Shown piece by piece: positions 34,157 to 43,651 of a stretch of DNA of 51,153 bases (the stretch's first letter is position 1; the number at the start of each line of letters is the position of its first letter). Made by a program: the position numbers and the translations under genes. The notes under the pieces were generated by a model. The model saw nothing but the letters and a program-made list of their open reading frames with translations. It did not search any database and was not told the origin of the DNA. This DNA is from Propionibacteriaceae bacterium. GTDB taxonomy: Bacteria > Actinomycetota > Actinomycetes > Propionibacteriales > Propionibacteriaceae. The stretch is from positions 1 through 51,153 of the forward strand of contig JAUNKK010000014.1 in NCBI GenBank assembly GCA_030532825.1, written 5' to 3'.

Positions 34157-34855
34157 TTAATCGCCGGGGAAGGATTCCTGTCGGGGAAGCCGCTGCGGAC
34201 TCGCCAGCCCCGCATCGTAGGCGAAGATCACCAGACCTACCCGGTCCCGAATCTCCAGTTTCGCCAGGATCCGATTCAGGTGGGTCTTCACCGTCGACTC
34301 CGCCAGGCTGAGGCTCGCCGCGATCTCCCGGTTCGTCAGCCCCGAGGCCACCTTGGCGATCACCTCCCGTTCCCGTTCGGACAGCAGCTCCAGCTGTTGG
34401 GCGGTCTTCCCCACGATCCGGGGCGACGCCGTGGCCGGGCGCAACCGCTCCACCAGCCGCCGGGCAGCCGTCGGCGCCAGCACCGCGTCTCCCGCGTGCA
34501 CGGCCCGGATGCTCCGCAGCAGTTCACCCGCGTCCGCGTCTTTCAGCAGAAAGCCACTCGCGCCGGCCGCGAGGGAGTCCCAGACGTACTCGTCGCGGTC
34601 AAAAGTGGTCAGTACCAGCAGCTTGCACCCGGGCGTGCGCGCCACGATCTGGCGAGTCGCCTGGATGCCGTCGAGCACCGGCATTCGCACATCCATCAGG
34701 ATCACGTCGGGGCGGAGCCGGAGCGCCCAGTCCACCGCCTCGGCGCCGTTGCTGGCCTCCCCGACGACGCTCATGTCGCGCTGGGCACGAATGATGGCAC
34801 CAAACCCGGCGCGCACCATCGCCTGATCGTCAGCCAGCAGGACTCGGATCGTCAT
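34157..34855 (-). CDS. NarL/LuxR-type response regulator
   Basis: A 232-residue regulator: receiver domain with VLLADDQAMVRAG acid pocket, phospho-acceptor Asp in DVILMDVRMPVLDG, and Lys in FLLKDADAGEL, then a LuxR helix-turn-helix (LLSEREREVIAKVASGLTNREIAASL SLAESTVKTH, shown with a break). ATG at 34855 overlaps the kinase stop (ATGA). It receives phosphate from the kinase encoded just upstream. Target genes cannot be told from sequence; the neighbouring DUF418 gene lies 98 bp downstream in the same direction and may be in the same operon. Confidence 0.93.
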   Translation of the reverse strand: MTIRVLLADDQAMVRAGFGAIIRAQRDMSVVGEASNGAEAVDWALRLRPDVILMDVRMPVLDGIQATRQIVARTPGCKLLVLTTFDRDEYVWDSLAAGASGFLLKDADAGELLRSIRAVHAGDAVLAPTAARRLVERLRPATASPRIVGKTAQQLELLSEREREVIAKVASGLTNREIAASLSLAESTVKTHLNRILAKLEIRDRVGLVIFAYDAGLASPQRLPRQESFPGD

Positions 34856-35994
34856 GGCTTCCTCCTCGGCACCCACGCCTCCACCTCGAACCGGTTCCCC
34901 ACGACGCCGGCGCTGAATTGGCCGTCCGCCCCGGTGACCCGGCGTCGCAGCCCTGCCAGCCCGGTTCCGTTTCCGGGCGCCACCGGGCCGTTGACCTCGT
35001 TGCTGACGCGTACGGCCACGCCTTCTTCGTCTTCTGTCACGACGACGGTCGCCGCTGCCTTGGGGGCGTGCTTGATGATGTTGGTCAGGGCCTCCTGCGC
35101 CACGCGGTAGAGGGCCAGCTCGCCCGACTGTCTCAGCGACGCCCCCACCTCCGGCGCGACGGGGGTGTAGTCGACCCGCAGGCCGCTATCACGGCACCGC
35201 TCGACCAACGACGTAATATCGCCTAGCCCCGGCACGGGGGCAATTTCACCGTCGCGCGCCAGTTCTGCCGTCAAGGTGCGGGTCTCAGCCAGCGCCTCCC
35301 GGGCCAGCCGTCGGATGTCAGTCAGCGTGCGGCTGGTCTCCGCCAGCCGGTCCGCCGGAGTGAGAGCAATCTCCTCCTCCGGCGCCTCAGCCAGGTAGCG
35401 GGCGCTCTCCGCCTGCACGGCGATCAAAGCCAGCGCATGCCCCACGATGTCGTGGACGTCCCGGGCCAGTTCCTGGCGCTGAGACGCCAACGCCAACCGC
35501 ACCTGCTGCTCGGCCTGCCGCTCCTGACTTTGTACCAGCCGACGGTGCTGGTCGACGTAGCGGCCGACTCCCCAGGCCAGGACGGCCATGGCGACGAGGA
35601 AGGCCGCGCTCACCACAGAATCGGAAACGACGGTCGCGGCGCTGACCTTGCCCCACTCGTCGCGAGTCATCACCACCGCGCCCACCAGCGCCCCCACCAG
35701 CGTGACCGTCAGCCAGAGCCACCGCAGCCGAGGCCGCCCATACGCGGCCACCGAATACAGCCCGACCAGGTAGGTGACGTTGTGCGTCGATGGCGGCAAG
35801 CCCAACAGCAGCTGACCACCGCCCAGCAAGATCAGCCAGCCAAGAACCAGATCAGCATGCGTCTGCCGCCACCACAGCGGAACCAACAGCGCCACCGTCG
35901 CCAGCGCACCCCAAGCCGCATTGACGGCGGACACCGCCCAGGGCAGGACGAACAGCGACAGCGCCGCCAGCAGCAACCCGTTGCGCCACCTCAT
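34852..35994 (-). CDS. NarL-type sensor histidine kinase
   Basis: A 380-residue kinase with an N-terminal membrane part of about five or six hydrophobic segments and no large extracellular domain. HisKA_3 box RQELARDVHDIVGHALALI contains the phospho-His, and the ATP domain shows ALTNIIKHAPKAA and GNGTGLAGLRRRV. Similar short-loop kinases sense envelope stress or membrane-active compounds. ATG at 35994 is preferred, with GGGTGG upstream; a GTG at 36018 overlaps the aspartase stop. Confidence 0.9.
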   Translation of the reverse strand: MRWRNGLLLAALSLFVLPWAVSAVNAAWGALATVALLVPLWWRQTHADLVLGWLILLGGGQLLLGLPPSTHNVTYLVGLYSVAAYGRPRLRWLWLTVTLVGALVGAVVMTRDEWGKVSAATVVSDSVVSAAFLVAMAVLAWGVGRYVDQHRRLVQSQERQAEQQVRLALASQRQELARDVHDIVGHALALIAVQAESARYLAEAPEEEIALTPADRLAETSRTLTDIRRLAREALAETRTLTAELARDGEIAPVPGLGDITSLVERCRDSGLRVDYTPVAPEVGASLRQSGELALYRVAQEALTNIIKHAPKAAATVVVTEDEEGVAVRVSNEVNGPVAPGNGTGLAGLRRRVTGADGQFSAGVVGNRFEVEAWVPRRKP

Positions 35995-36014
35995 AGTGCC
36001 ACCCAAACGCGAAG

Positions 36015-37421
36015 TCACAACCTCGGCAGCTTCTTGTTCCGGATGAGATTCTTGATCGACAGCAGGCGATCCACTGTCCCCTCGTCCAGCAGCCCCTTCT
36101 CGATGACGATCTCCCGAATCGAACGCCCCGTGGCGGCGGCCTCCTTGCCGACCTCGTCACCAGCGCGGTGCCCAATGTGGTCGTTGAGGAGCGTAACCAT
36201 CGAGATCGACTCGCGCACGTAGCGCTCACACACCTCCCGATTGGCGGTGATTCCGGTGACGCAGCGAGTCCGCAACACGTCGCAGCCCGCGATCAGCAGG
36301 CCAATCGACTCGAACAGCGCCTGCGCGATCACCGGTTCCATCGCGTTGAGCTGCAACTGGCCCGCCTCGGCGCCCAACCCGACGGTCAGGTCGTTGCCAC
36401 GCACCTTGAATGTGATCTGGTTCACCACTTCCGGGATGACCGGGTTGACTTTCGCCGGCATGATCGAACTACCGGCCTGCTGCCGCGGCAAGTTGATTTC
36501 GTTTAACCCCGCCCGCGGCCCCGAGCTGAGCAGCCGCAGGTCGTTGCAGATCTTCGATAGCTTCCCAGCCAGGCGCTTGCACGCAGCGTGGGCCATCACG
36601 TAAGCGCCGGTATCGGACGTGGCCTCAATCAGATCGACCGCGGGCGTGAACGGGCGGCCCGTGATCTGCGCCAGGTTCTCCACAGCGAGTTGCCGGTAGC
36701 CGTCGGGGGTGTTCAACCCCGTCCCAATGGCCGTCGCACCCAGGTTCACCTCCAGCAGCAGCGAACGGGCATAGTCGAGCTGCTTCAGTTCCTCGTCCAG
36801 GTTCACGGAGAAGGCCGTGAACTCCTGGCCCAGCGTCATGGGCACGGCATCCTGCATCTGGGTGCGTCCCAGTTTGATGATGTCGTGAAATTCCTCGCCC
36901 TTCTCGTCGAAGGCGTCGGACAACTCCTCGACGGCTTTCGCCAGCCGCTCAAACATTCGGTCCAGGGCGACCCGGAACCCCGTCGGGTAGGCATCATTCG
37001 TGGATTGGCTACGGTTGACGTGGTCGTTCGGATCGACGATGTCGTAGCGGCCCTTCGTGAATCCCAGATGCTCCAGCGCCAGGTTGGCCAGCACCTCGTT
37101 GGTGTTCATGTTCAGCGAGGTGCCCGCCCCGCCCTGAAACACATCAATCGGGAATTGGTCGAAGCAACGCCCTTTCTCCAGCACCTCGTCACAGGCCTGG
37201 ACAATGGCGCGTGCGATCCAGCCCGGCAGCACCCGCAGTTCCCGATTCGCCAGTGCCGCCGCCTTCTTCACCTGCACCATGCCCCGGATGAGCTCCGGGA
37301 TGGAGTTGACGGTGATCCCGGAGATCGGGAAGTTCTCCATGGCCCGTAATGTGTGGATCCCATACCACGCATCATCGGGCACCTCCCGGGACCCCAGGAG
37401 ATCGGTCTCAGTGCGCGTCAT
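36015..37421 (-). CDS. aspA: Aspartate ammonia-lyase
   Basis: A 468-residue enzyme of the fumarase/aspartase superfamily, converting aspartate to fumarate and ammonia. The lyase signature [11 protein letters not shown] is present, with [14 protein letters not shown] and [16 protein letters not shown] in the active site regions. Overall similarity ([23 protein letters not shown] at the start) favours aspartase over fumarase. ATG 37421 follows AAAGGA; ORF to 37451 lacks support. In propionic-acid bacteria aspartate fermentation to succinate uses this enzyme, which suits the neighbouring pta-ackA genes, though that link is inference. Confidence 0.9.
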   Translation of the reverse strand: MTRTETDLLGSREVPDDAWYGIHTLRAMENFPISGITVNSIPELIRGMVQVKKAAALANRELRVLPGWIARAIVQACDEVLEKGRCFDQFPIDVFQGGAGTSLNMNTNEVLANLALEHLGFTKGRYDIVDPNDHVNRSQSTNDAYPTGFRVALDRMFERLAKAVEELSDAFDEKGEEFHDIIKLGRTQMQDAVPMTLGQEFTAFSVNLDEELKQLDYARSLLLEVNLGATAIGTGLNTPDGYRQLAVENLAQITGRPFTPAVDLIEATSDTGAYVMAHAACKRLAGKLSKICNDLRLLSSGPRAGLNEINLPRQQAGSSIMPAKVNPVIPEVVNQITFKVRGNDLTVGLGAEAGQLQLNAMEPVIAQALFESIGLLIAGCDVLRTRCVTGITANREVCERYVRESISMVTLLNDHIGHRAGDEVGKEAAATGRSIREIVIEKGLLDEGTVDRLLSIKNLIRNKKLPRL

Positions 37422-37566
37422 CGCCTTCCTTTCGGAAACACCCCCGGACACTGTGCCGGTTCGTCAGCACTGAGTCACGCTACCGGAGCCAGGCGCCCCA
37501 TGCGACGCCCCCTCGGGTTTTCGTTACCAGCTGTTCCCCCCGGCGAATATTCTCATTCGCACACGT

Positions 37567-37578
37567 TAGGCTAGGGGG
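37567..37578 (+). promoter_or_regulatory. Candidate -10 for pta (leaderless or near-leaderless)
   Basis: TAGGCT at 37567-37572 lies seven bases before the GTG start of pta, and AGGGGG abuts the start. No good -35 is seen. The G-run could instead act as a poorly spaced ribosome site. Confidence 0.3.
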
Positions 37579-39639
37579 GTGACCAAGTGCGTTTACATTG
37601 CTTCAGCGGAGTGGCAAGTCGGCAAGAGCGCCATCGCCTTAGGGGTGCTCGAACTCTTCGCCCGCCAAGTTCGATCCGTGGGCTTCTTCCGGCCATTGGT
37701 GCCCACGCTGGACAACGACGGCATCACGCAGGCCATCCTTGCCGCAGATGCCCGGACCCGCCAGTCTTACGAGGACAGCGTCGGTGTCTCCTACGAGCAG
37801 TGGGCGGAGGACCCGGACGCGGCCATCGACACCATCGTCGCCAAGTACTCGGCGCTCGCGGAGAAGCATGAAGCCGTGGTGATCCTCGGCTCCGACTTCG
37901 CCGACCTCAGTTCCAGCACGGAGCTGGACCACAACGCCATCATCGCCGCCAACCTCAACGCGCCCGTCATCCATGTGTGCCGTGCGACGGACCGCTCGGC
38001 CGACGAGGTGCGACGCATGGCGGAGGAGGCCGTCGAAGCCTACGAGGCCCGTCACAATACTGTCGTCGCGCTGGTCGCGAACTGGGCCAACCCAGGCGCG
38101 GAGGAAGAACTCGCGAAAGCCCTACGCGAGGTCCGGGATGTCGCCGTGTTCGTGCTGCCGGAGGACCCGCTGCTTGAGGCCCCGTCGGTCGGCCAGTTCT
38201 TCGATGCTGCTGGTGCGACGCTGTGGCGCGGCAAGCAGGAGAGCCTGAGCCGCGAGTCGCTGGTGACCATCATCGCCGGCATGACGCTGCCGAACCTACT
38301 TCCGCGGCTGCAGCCGGAGGGGACGGTCATCGTCCCAGCTGACCGTCTGGACCTGCTGCCTGCCCTCATCATGGCGCACCGCTCCGCGAAGTATGGGCCG
38401 TTGGCGTCGCTGATACTGACTGGTGGTTTCGAGGTGCCGGAAACCGTGGCGACGCTGCTCAGCGACTCGGAGGTGGACCTGCCGATCGGCGCCACCGACC
38501 ACGACACCCTCACCACCGCCACCATGCTCAGCGAGGTCAAGGGCGTGGCGACGGGGTCGGCCCGCAAAGTCGAGGTGGCGCGTGCGCTGTTCGACCGGCA
38601 TGTTGACGAGGCCAAGCTGATGGCCGCCATCGACCTGCCCCGCTCGCAGATCCGCACCCCATCAATGTTCGAGCATCAGTTGATGCAGATGGCCCGCGCC
38701 CAACAGCGGCGCATCGTGCTGCCCGAGTCCACTGATGACCGGATTCTGACCGCCGCCAGCGTCGTGCTGCACCGCGGCGTGGCTGAAATCACCCTGCTGG
38801 GTGACCCGAGTGCGATTTCCCGACGGGCCGCCGAGCTGGGCATCAACCTGACGAAGGCCACCGTCGTTGATCCCCGCGACCCCGAGCTGCTGGAGCGCTT
38901 CGCCGCAGAGTATGCGAAGCTGCGCGCCCACAAGGGCGTCACGCTGGAGCAGGCCCGCGAGAAGCTGACCGATCTGTCCTATTTCGGCACGATGATGGTG
39001 CATCTGGGTATGGCCGACGGCATGGTCTCTGGCGCCGTCAACACCACCGCCAACACCATCCGCCCGTCTCTGGAGTTCGTGAAGACGAAACCGGGCGTGT
39101 CAGTGGTCTCGGGCGCGTTCCTGATGGCCATGAGCAACCGCGTCGTGGTGTACGCCGACTGCGCCGTCAACCCCGACCCGACGCCCGAGCAGCTGGCCGA
39201 CATCGCCATCTCCTCGGCCCAGACCGCCACCAGCTTCGGCATTGAACCGCGCGTGGCGATGCTGTCCTACTCGACAGGCGATTCGGGTTTCGGCGCCGAC
39301 GTCGACAAAGTTCGGGAGGCCACGCGCATCGTCCGGGAGAAGGCCCCCGACATCAAGGTGGAGGGCCCGATTCAGTTCGACGCCGCCGTCGACGAGGTCG
39401 TTGCGGCAAAGAAGATGCCCGGTTCCCCCGTCGCTGGGCGGGCGTCGGTGTTCATCTTCCCCGACCTGAACACCGGCAACAACACCTACAAAGCTGTGCA
39501 GCGTACCTCCGGCGCCATCGCGATCGGCCCGGCGCTGCAAGGGCTGCGCAAGCCGGTCAACGACTTGTCGCGCGGGGCGCTGGTGGACGATATCGTCTCG
39601 ACCATCGTCATCACCGCTATCCAAGCCCAGACGAACTGA
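37579..39639 (+). CDS. pta: Phosphate acetyltransferase (long, DRTGG/BioD-like N-terminus)
   Basis: A 686-residue enzyme interconverting acetyl-CoA and acetyl-phosphate. Residues about 1-350 are the P-loop-like BioD domain (VYIASAEWQVGKSAIALG) plus DRTGG domain found in long Pta forms and linked to allosteric control. Residues about 360-686 are the catalytic PTA_PTB domain (RIVLPESTDDRIL, YADCAVNPDPTPEQLADIA, FPDLNTGNNTYKAVQRTSGA). GTG start. It is followed after 30 bp by ackA, making the usual acetate-producing operon. Confidence 0.95.
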   Translation: MTKCVYIASAEWQVGKSAIALGVLELFARQVRSVGFFRPLVPTLDNDGITQAILAADARTRQSYEDSVGVSYEQWAEDPDAAIDTIVAKYSALAEKHEAVVILGSDFADLSSSTELDHNAIIAANLNAPVIHVCRATDRSADEVRRMAEEAVEAYEARHNTVVALVANWANPGAEEELAKALREVRDVAVFVLPEDPLLEAPSVGQFFDAAGATLWRGKQESLSRESLVTIIAGMTLPNLLPRLQPEGTVIVPADRLDLLPALIMAHRSAKYGPLASLILTGGFEVPETVATLLSDSEVDLPIGATDHDTLTTATMLSEVKGVATGSARKVEVARALFDRHVDEAKLMAAIDLPRSQIRTPSMFEHQLMQMARAQQRRIVLPESTDDRILTAASVVLHRGVAEITLLGDPSAISRRAAELGINLTKATVVDPRDPELLERFAAEYAKLRAHKGVTLEQAREKLTDLSYFGTMMVHLGMADGMVSGAVNTTANTIRPSLEFVKTKPGVSVVSGAFLMAMSNRVVVYADCAVNPDPTPEQLADIAISSAQTATSFGIEPRVAMLSYSTGDSGFGADVDKVREATRIVREKAPDIKVEGPIQFDAAVDEVVAAKKMPGSPVAGRASVFIFPDLNTGNNTYKAVQRTSGAIAIGPALQGLRKPVNDLSRGALVDDIVSTIVITAIQAQTN

Positions 39640-39669
39640 CGGTCCCTCACACAACTCAAGGAAGATTAC

Positions 39670-40857
39670 GTGTCCAAACACATCCTGCTGCTCAACTGCG
39701 GCTCCTCGTCCATGAAGTACCAGTTGTTTGACCCCGAGGCCGCGACGGCGCTGGCGGTCGGCATCGTGGAGCGCATCGGGCAGGACCAGGGGAAGCTGAA
39801 GCATGAGGTCGGCGGGGAGGAGTTCGTCGTCGAAAAGCCCTTCCCGAATCACACCGTCGCCTTCGCGGAGGTGGTCGCGGCGTTCGAGAAGTACGGGCCG
39901 TCGCTCGACGGGGTGCAGGCCGTCGGCCACCGCACCGTGCACGGTGGGTCGACGTTCCGCGAGTCCACGCTCATCACCGACGAGGTGATCGCGAAGCTTG
40001 TGGAGTTGTCCGGCCTGGCTCCCCTGCATAATCCCCCCGGCATCGCCGGCATCGAGGCCGCTATGGCGTTGCTGCCGGACGTCCCGCACGTCGGGATCTT
40101 CGACACGGCGTTCTTCTCGACGCTGCCGCCGGAGGCCTACACCTACGCCATCGACCGCGAGGTAGCCGAGAAGTTTGGGATCCGCCGCTACGGTTTCCAT
40201 GGCACCTCGCACAGCTACGTGTCGAAGAAGGCCGCGGAGTTCCTGGGCCGCCCCATCGAAGAACTGAAGCTGATCGTGTGCCACCTGGGCAACGGCGCCT
40301 CGATTTCCGCCGTGGCTGGGGGCGTCGCCGTGGATACCTCGATGGGGTTGACGCCGCTGGAGGGCCTCGTGATGGGCACCCGCTCCGGGAACATCGACCC
40401 GGGCTTGTTCAAGTTCCTAGGCGACAAGGGCTACTCGCCGGAGGAGATCGACGACCTGCTGAACAAGAAGTCGGGCATGGGCGGGCTGTGTGGTTTCACC
40501 GACATGCGGGACGTGGATGACCAGATCGACGCCGGTAACGAGCAGGCGAAGCTGGCCATGGACGTCTACATCCACCGTCTCATCAGCTACATCGGCGCCT
40601 ACATCGCGGTGCTGGGCGGGGTGGATGCGCTGGTGTTCACCGCCGGTATCGGCGAGAACGGCTCGACGGTGCGGGGCGGGGCTGTCCGTCGACTGCGGAA
40701 CCTGGGCTTCATCCTCGACGAGGAAGCTAACGCGGTTCGCGCCAAGGAGCCACGCACCATCTCAACCCCCGAATCCCCGGTGAAGGTGCTGGTGGTGCCA
40801 ACCAACGAGGAACTCGCCATGGCCCAGGACACCCTCCGCGTCATCAGAGCCAAGTAG
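39670..40857 (+). CDS. ackA: Acetate kinase
   Basis: A 395-residue kinase that makes ATP and acetate from acetyl-phosphate. Both family signatures are present: LLLNCGSSSMKYQLF at the N-terminus and the catalytic region RRYGFHGTSHSYVS, with HLGNGASISAV and FTAGIGENGSTVR. GTG start behind AAGGAAG. Second gene of the pta-ackA operon. Confidence 0.96.
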   Translation: MSKHILLLNCGSSSMKYQLFDPEAATALAVGIVERIGQDQGKLKHEVGGEEFVVEKPFPNHTVAFAEVVAAFEKYGPSLDGVQAVGHRTVHGGSTFRESTLITDEVIAKLVELSGLAPLHNPPGIAGIEAAMALLPDVPHVGIFDTAFFSTLPPEAYTYAIDREVAEKFGIRRYGFHGTSHSYVSKKAAEFLGRPIEELKLIVCHLGNGASISAVAGGVAVDTSMGLTPLEGLVMGTRSGNIDPGLFKFLGDKGYSPEEIDDLLNKKSGMGGLCGFTDMRDVDDQIDAGNEQAKLAMDVYIHRLISYIGAYIAVLGGVDALVFTAGIGENGSTVRGGAVRRLRNLGFILDEEANAVRAKEPRTISTPESPVKVLVVPTNEELAMAQDTLRVIRAK

Positions 40858-40883
40858 TAGTGGGTTAATCTCAGCCGCTCGCT

Positions 40884-40913
40884 GGGCGGGGCCGGAGTAG
40901 TCTGGCTCCGCCC
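40884..40913 (+). terminator. Hairpin after ackA
   Basis: GGGCGGGGCC (40884-40893) and GGCTCCGCCC (40904-40913) pair with one G-U, loop 10 nt. No strong T-run. It ends 23 bp before the nucleotidase start. Confidence 0.55.
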
Positions 40914-40936
40914 GCTGTTGTTCCTGGAGGTTGATC

Positions 40937-41908
40937 ATGGCGCTGCTGAGTGTCGGAGTGGCCAGCAGCGCGCTGTTCGATCTCAGCGAGTCGCACCAGG
41001 TGTTTCAGCAGTACGGCGTCGAGGCCTACCGCCAGTATCAGCAAGACAACCTGAACCGTCCTCTCCGGCCCGGGCCCGCCCAGCCGTTCCTGCGGCGGCT
41101 GCTGGCCCTCAACGATGTGGTGGCCGACGCCGTCGACGTCATCGTGCTGTCCCGCAACAGCGCCGACACGGGGCTGCGGGTGATGCGCTCCATTGAGGCG
41201 GCCGGACTGCCCATCACGCGCGCCGTATTCCGGGAAGGTCTTTCGCCGTTCGAGTTCATACCGGCACTGGGGATGTCGCTATTCCTGTCCGCGAACCCCC
41301 AGGATGTGGCCGACGCGGTGGCGGACGGCCACCCGGCGGGAACAGTCCTGAGTGGAGGGGCCGTCGAAGACCGGGGCGAGGGGCTGCTGGTCGCGTTCGA
41401 TTTCGACGGTGTGTTGGCCGATGACTCGGCCGAGCGGGTCTTTCAGACCCAGGGGCTGGGCCGCTACGCCATCCGCGAAGCCGAATTGGCGCAGGTGCCG
41501 CTGACACCCGGACCGTTGGCGGGTTTCCTGGAGGGATTGAACCAGATCCAGGCCGTCGAAGCGGACCGAGCCGCCCGGGACCCGGAGTACCAACGGCAGT
41601 TGCGGGTGGCCCTCGTGACGGCCCGCTCCGCCCCCGCCCACGAACGAGCGATCAACAGCCTGCGGGTCTGGGGATTGCGGGTGGACGACGCCTTCTTCCT
41701 GGGGGGCCGCGAGAAGGCCCCGGTGCTTGAGGTGCTGCGCCCGCACCTGTTCTTCGACGATCAGCGTCGCCACCTGGACCAGGCGGCTGGTCGTACCCCG
41801 TCGGTGCATGTGCCGTTCGGCATCTGCAACGCCCCCACCAACGCTCAGGTGGACCGAACGCTCCCGGCTCGCCGCGCGGCAGCCTCCCTCCTCAACGAGA
41901 CGGCCTAG
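40937..41908 (+). CDS. Cytosolic 5'-nucleotidase (NT5C1-like family)
   Basis: A 323-residue protein of the PF06189 5'-nucleotidase type, otherwise known from animal cytosolic 5'-nucleotidase 1A and scattered bacteria. N-terminal LLSVGVASSALFDLSES and the HAD-type nucleophile motif AFDFDGVLADDSAERVF with DDAFFLGGREKAPVL and LFFDDQRRH. It dephosphorylates nucleoside monophosphates. ATG at 40937 has GGAGG six bases upstream. Confidence 0.85.
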   Translation: MALLSVGVASSALFDLSESHQVFQQYGVEAYRQYQQDNLNRPLRPGPAQPFLRRLLALNDVVADAVDVIVLSRNSADTGLRVMRSIEAAGLPITRAVFREGLSPFEFIPALGMSLFLSANPQDVADAVADGHPAGTVLSGGAVEDRGEGLLVAFDFDGVLADDSAERVFQTQGLGRYAIREAELAQVPLTPGPLAGFLEGLNQIQAVEADRAARDPEYQRQLRVALVTARSAPAHERAINSLRVWGLRVDDAFFLGGREKAPVLEVLRPHLFFDDQRRHLDQAAGRTPSVHVPFGICNAPTNAQVDRTLPARRAAASLLNETA

Positions 41909-42058
41909 CCTCGCCTGTCCGGGCGACAAAACGGGGATGCGGCGTCGCGCCGCTGCCCGTGACGAACCTCCAACCCAGGCTCCCGGTGCTTGTGGGAAAC
42001 CGACGAGCCCCCGGCGCATCATTTCCGCGTTGGGGCGGGTGGGGATACCGTTGCTTCC

Positions 42059-42835
42059 ATGGCACGAGCTTTGATCACGGGAGCCACCGCTGGCATCGGT
42101 AACGCGTTCGCCCAGGAACTGGCTGCCCGGGGCTTAGATCTCGTGCTCGTGGCCCGCGATGAGGCCCGCCTGCAGCAGGTCGCCACCGAACTCAGCCAGG
42201 TGCACGGCGTCGATGTCGAGGTACTGTCGGCCGACCTGTCGGTCCGCACCGACGTGTTGCGGGTCGCAGCCCGCCTAGAGGCCGACGCCAACCCCGTCGA
42301 CACGCTCGTCAACAACGCCGGCTTCGGCCTGCACTCCTCGCTGCTCGACGCCGATGAACTGGAGCTGCACGAGCGCGCCATCGACGTGATGTGCACGGCC
42401 ATGCTGATCCTGGGCGGAGCTGCCGGGCGCGCTATGAAGGCCCGGGGCTTCGGGCGGATCATCAACGTTGCCTCGTCGTCGGCGGCGATCTTCGCGGGCA
42501 ACTACTCCGCCATCAAAGCATGGGCCAGGACGTGGTCGGCAAGCCTGGCGCTGGAGTTGCGGGGCACCGGCGTTACTGTGACGGCGCTGCTGCCCGGCTG
42601 GGTGCGCACCGAATTCCACCAGCGCGCCGGCATCAGCGCAAATCTGCCCGATTTTGTGTGGATCGACGCGCACCAGTTGGTGCGCGAATGTTTGGCGGAC
42701 GTGACCCGCGGGAAAGTGGAGTCGATACCCACCTTCAAGTGGAAGGCAGCGATGTTCGTCGCGGACCACGGACCGCGCGGCTTCATTCGCTGGTTTTCTC
42801 GCAAGCTGTCGGCCAGCCGTCGGAAGGGCCGCTGA
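42059..42835 (+). CDS. Short-chain dehydrogenase/reductase
   Basis: A 258-residue classical SDR. NAD(P)-binding TGATAGIG near the N-terminus, NNAG, catalytic Ser in NVASSSA and YxxxK as YSAIK. Family members reduce ketones in lipid or polyol metabolism. ATG at 42059 is preferred; the ORF extends to 41990 without support. Three bases separate it from a PlsC-like acyltransferase gene, followed by an alkyl-DHAP synthase homologue, so a role in reducing acyl- or alkyl-DHAP is plausible but inferred. Confidence 0.88.
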   Translation: MARALITGATAGIGNAFAQELAARGLDLVLVARDEARLQQVATELSQVHGVDVEVLSADLSVRTDVLRVAARLEADANPVDTLVNNAGFGLHSSLLDADELELHERAIDVMCTAMLILGGAAGRAMKARGFGRIINVASSSAAIFAGNYSAIKAWARTWSASLALELRGTGVTVTALLPGWVRTEFHQRAGISANLPDFVWIDAHQLVRECLADVTRGKVESIPTFKWKAAMFVADHGPRGFIRWFSRKLSASRRKGR

Positions 42836-42838
42836 GAC

Positions 42839-43651
42839 ATGGCAAAAGCCCCGAAATACGGCAAATACTCCTCAAAGACCTCCGCCTCGGCCCGCCAAGC
42901 CGCGCAGATGCTGCTGCTAAAACCGACGATGTGGCGGCTGTTGCGGGTCCATGTTCACGGCAAGGCGAACCTCGACGGTTTCGAGGGGCCATGCGTGGTG
43001 TTCGCGAACCACTCGTCGCACCTCGACACGCCCCTGATCTACGGGGCCCTGCCCAACCGGATCTCAAAGTACCTGGCCGCTGGGGCTGCCCGCGACTACT
43101 TCTACGACAAGTGGTGGAAGACCGGCCCCATGTCGCTGTTCTTCAACGGCTACCCCATCGACCGCGGCCGCGAGACCCGGGGCGGCAAAAAGGGCAATGT
43201 CAGGGGTATGTCGGCGGCCCTGCTGGATTCGGGCGTTCCGCTGCTCATCTACCCGGAGGGGTCCCGCTCCCGCACCGGCGCGATGGGCCCGTTCAAGCCA
43301 GGCGTGGCAGCGCTGAGTATTTCCCGGCAGGTGCCGGCTATCCCGGTCGCGCTTATCGGGGCGCATGCCGCCTGGCCCAGCAGCCAGAAGCACCTGCCGA
43401 AGGGGCGGCCGATCGTGCACGTCGTCATCGGGCGGCCCATGAAGCCCATGCCCGGCGAGATCGCCCACGAGTTCAACGAACGGATGCGACGCCAGATTCT
43501 GGAACTGCATGACACTACCGCCCGCGCCTACGGGGCCAAAACCCTTGATGAGTACGCACGCACCGTCGCCATCGCGCAGGCCAGCAACCCCGAGATTTCC
43601 ACCGAGGCTGACCAGGCCCCGGTCATCGCCGACCAGCAGGAGGATCAATGA
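42839..43651 (+). CDS. PlsC-like 1-acylglycerol-3-phosphate acyltransferase family protein
   Basis: A 270-residue acyltransferase. Catalytic NHxxxxD as NHSSHLD and the glycerolipid-binding motif YPEGSRS are intact. No strong membrane helix; a basic N-terminus (KAPKYGKYSSK) may touch the membrane. The stop overlaps the next start (ATGA). It could acylate lysophosphatidate or, in view of the next gene, dihydroxyacetone phosphate. Confidence 0.88.
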   Translation: MAKAPKYGKYSSKTSASARQAAQMLLLKPTMWRLLRVHVHGKANLDGFEGPCVVFANHSSHLDTPLIYGALPNRISKYLAAGAARDYFYDKWWKTGPMSLFFNGYPIDRGRETRGGKKGNVRGMSAALLDSGVPLLIYPEGSRSRTGAMGPFKPGVAALSISRQVPAIPVALIGAHAAWPSSQKHLPKGRPIVHVVIGRPMKPMPGEIAHEFNERMRRQILELHDTTARAYGAKTLDEYARTVAIAQASNPEISTEADQAPVIADQQEDQ

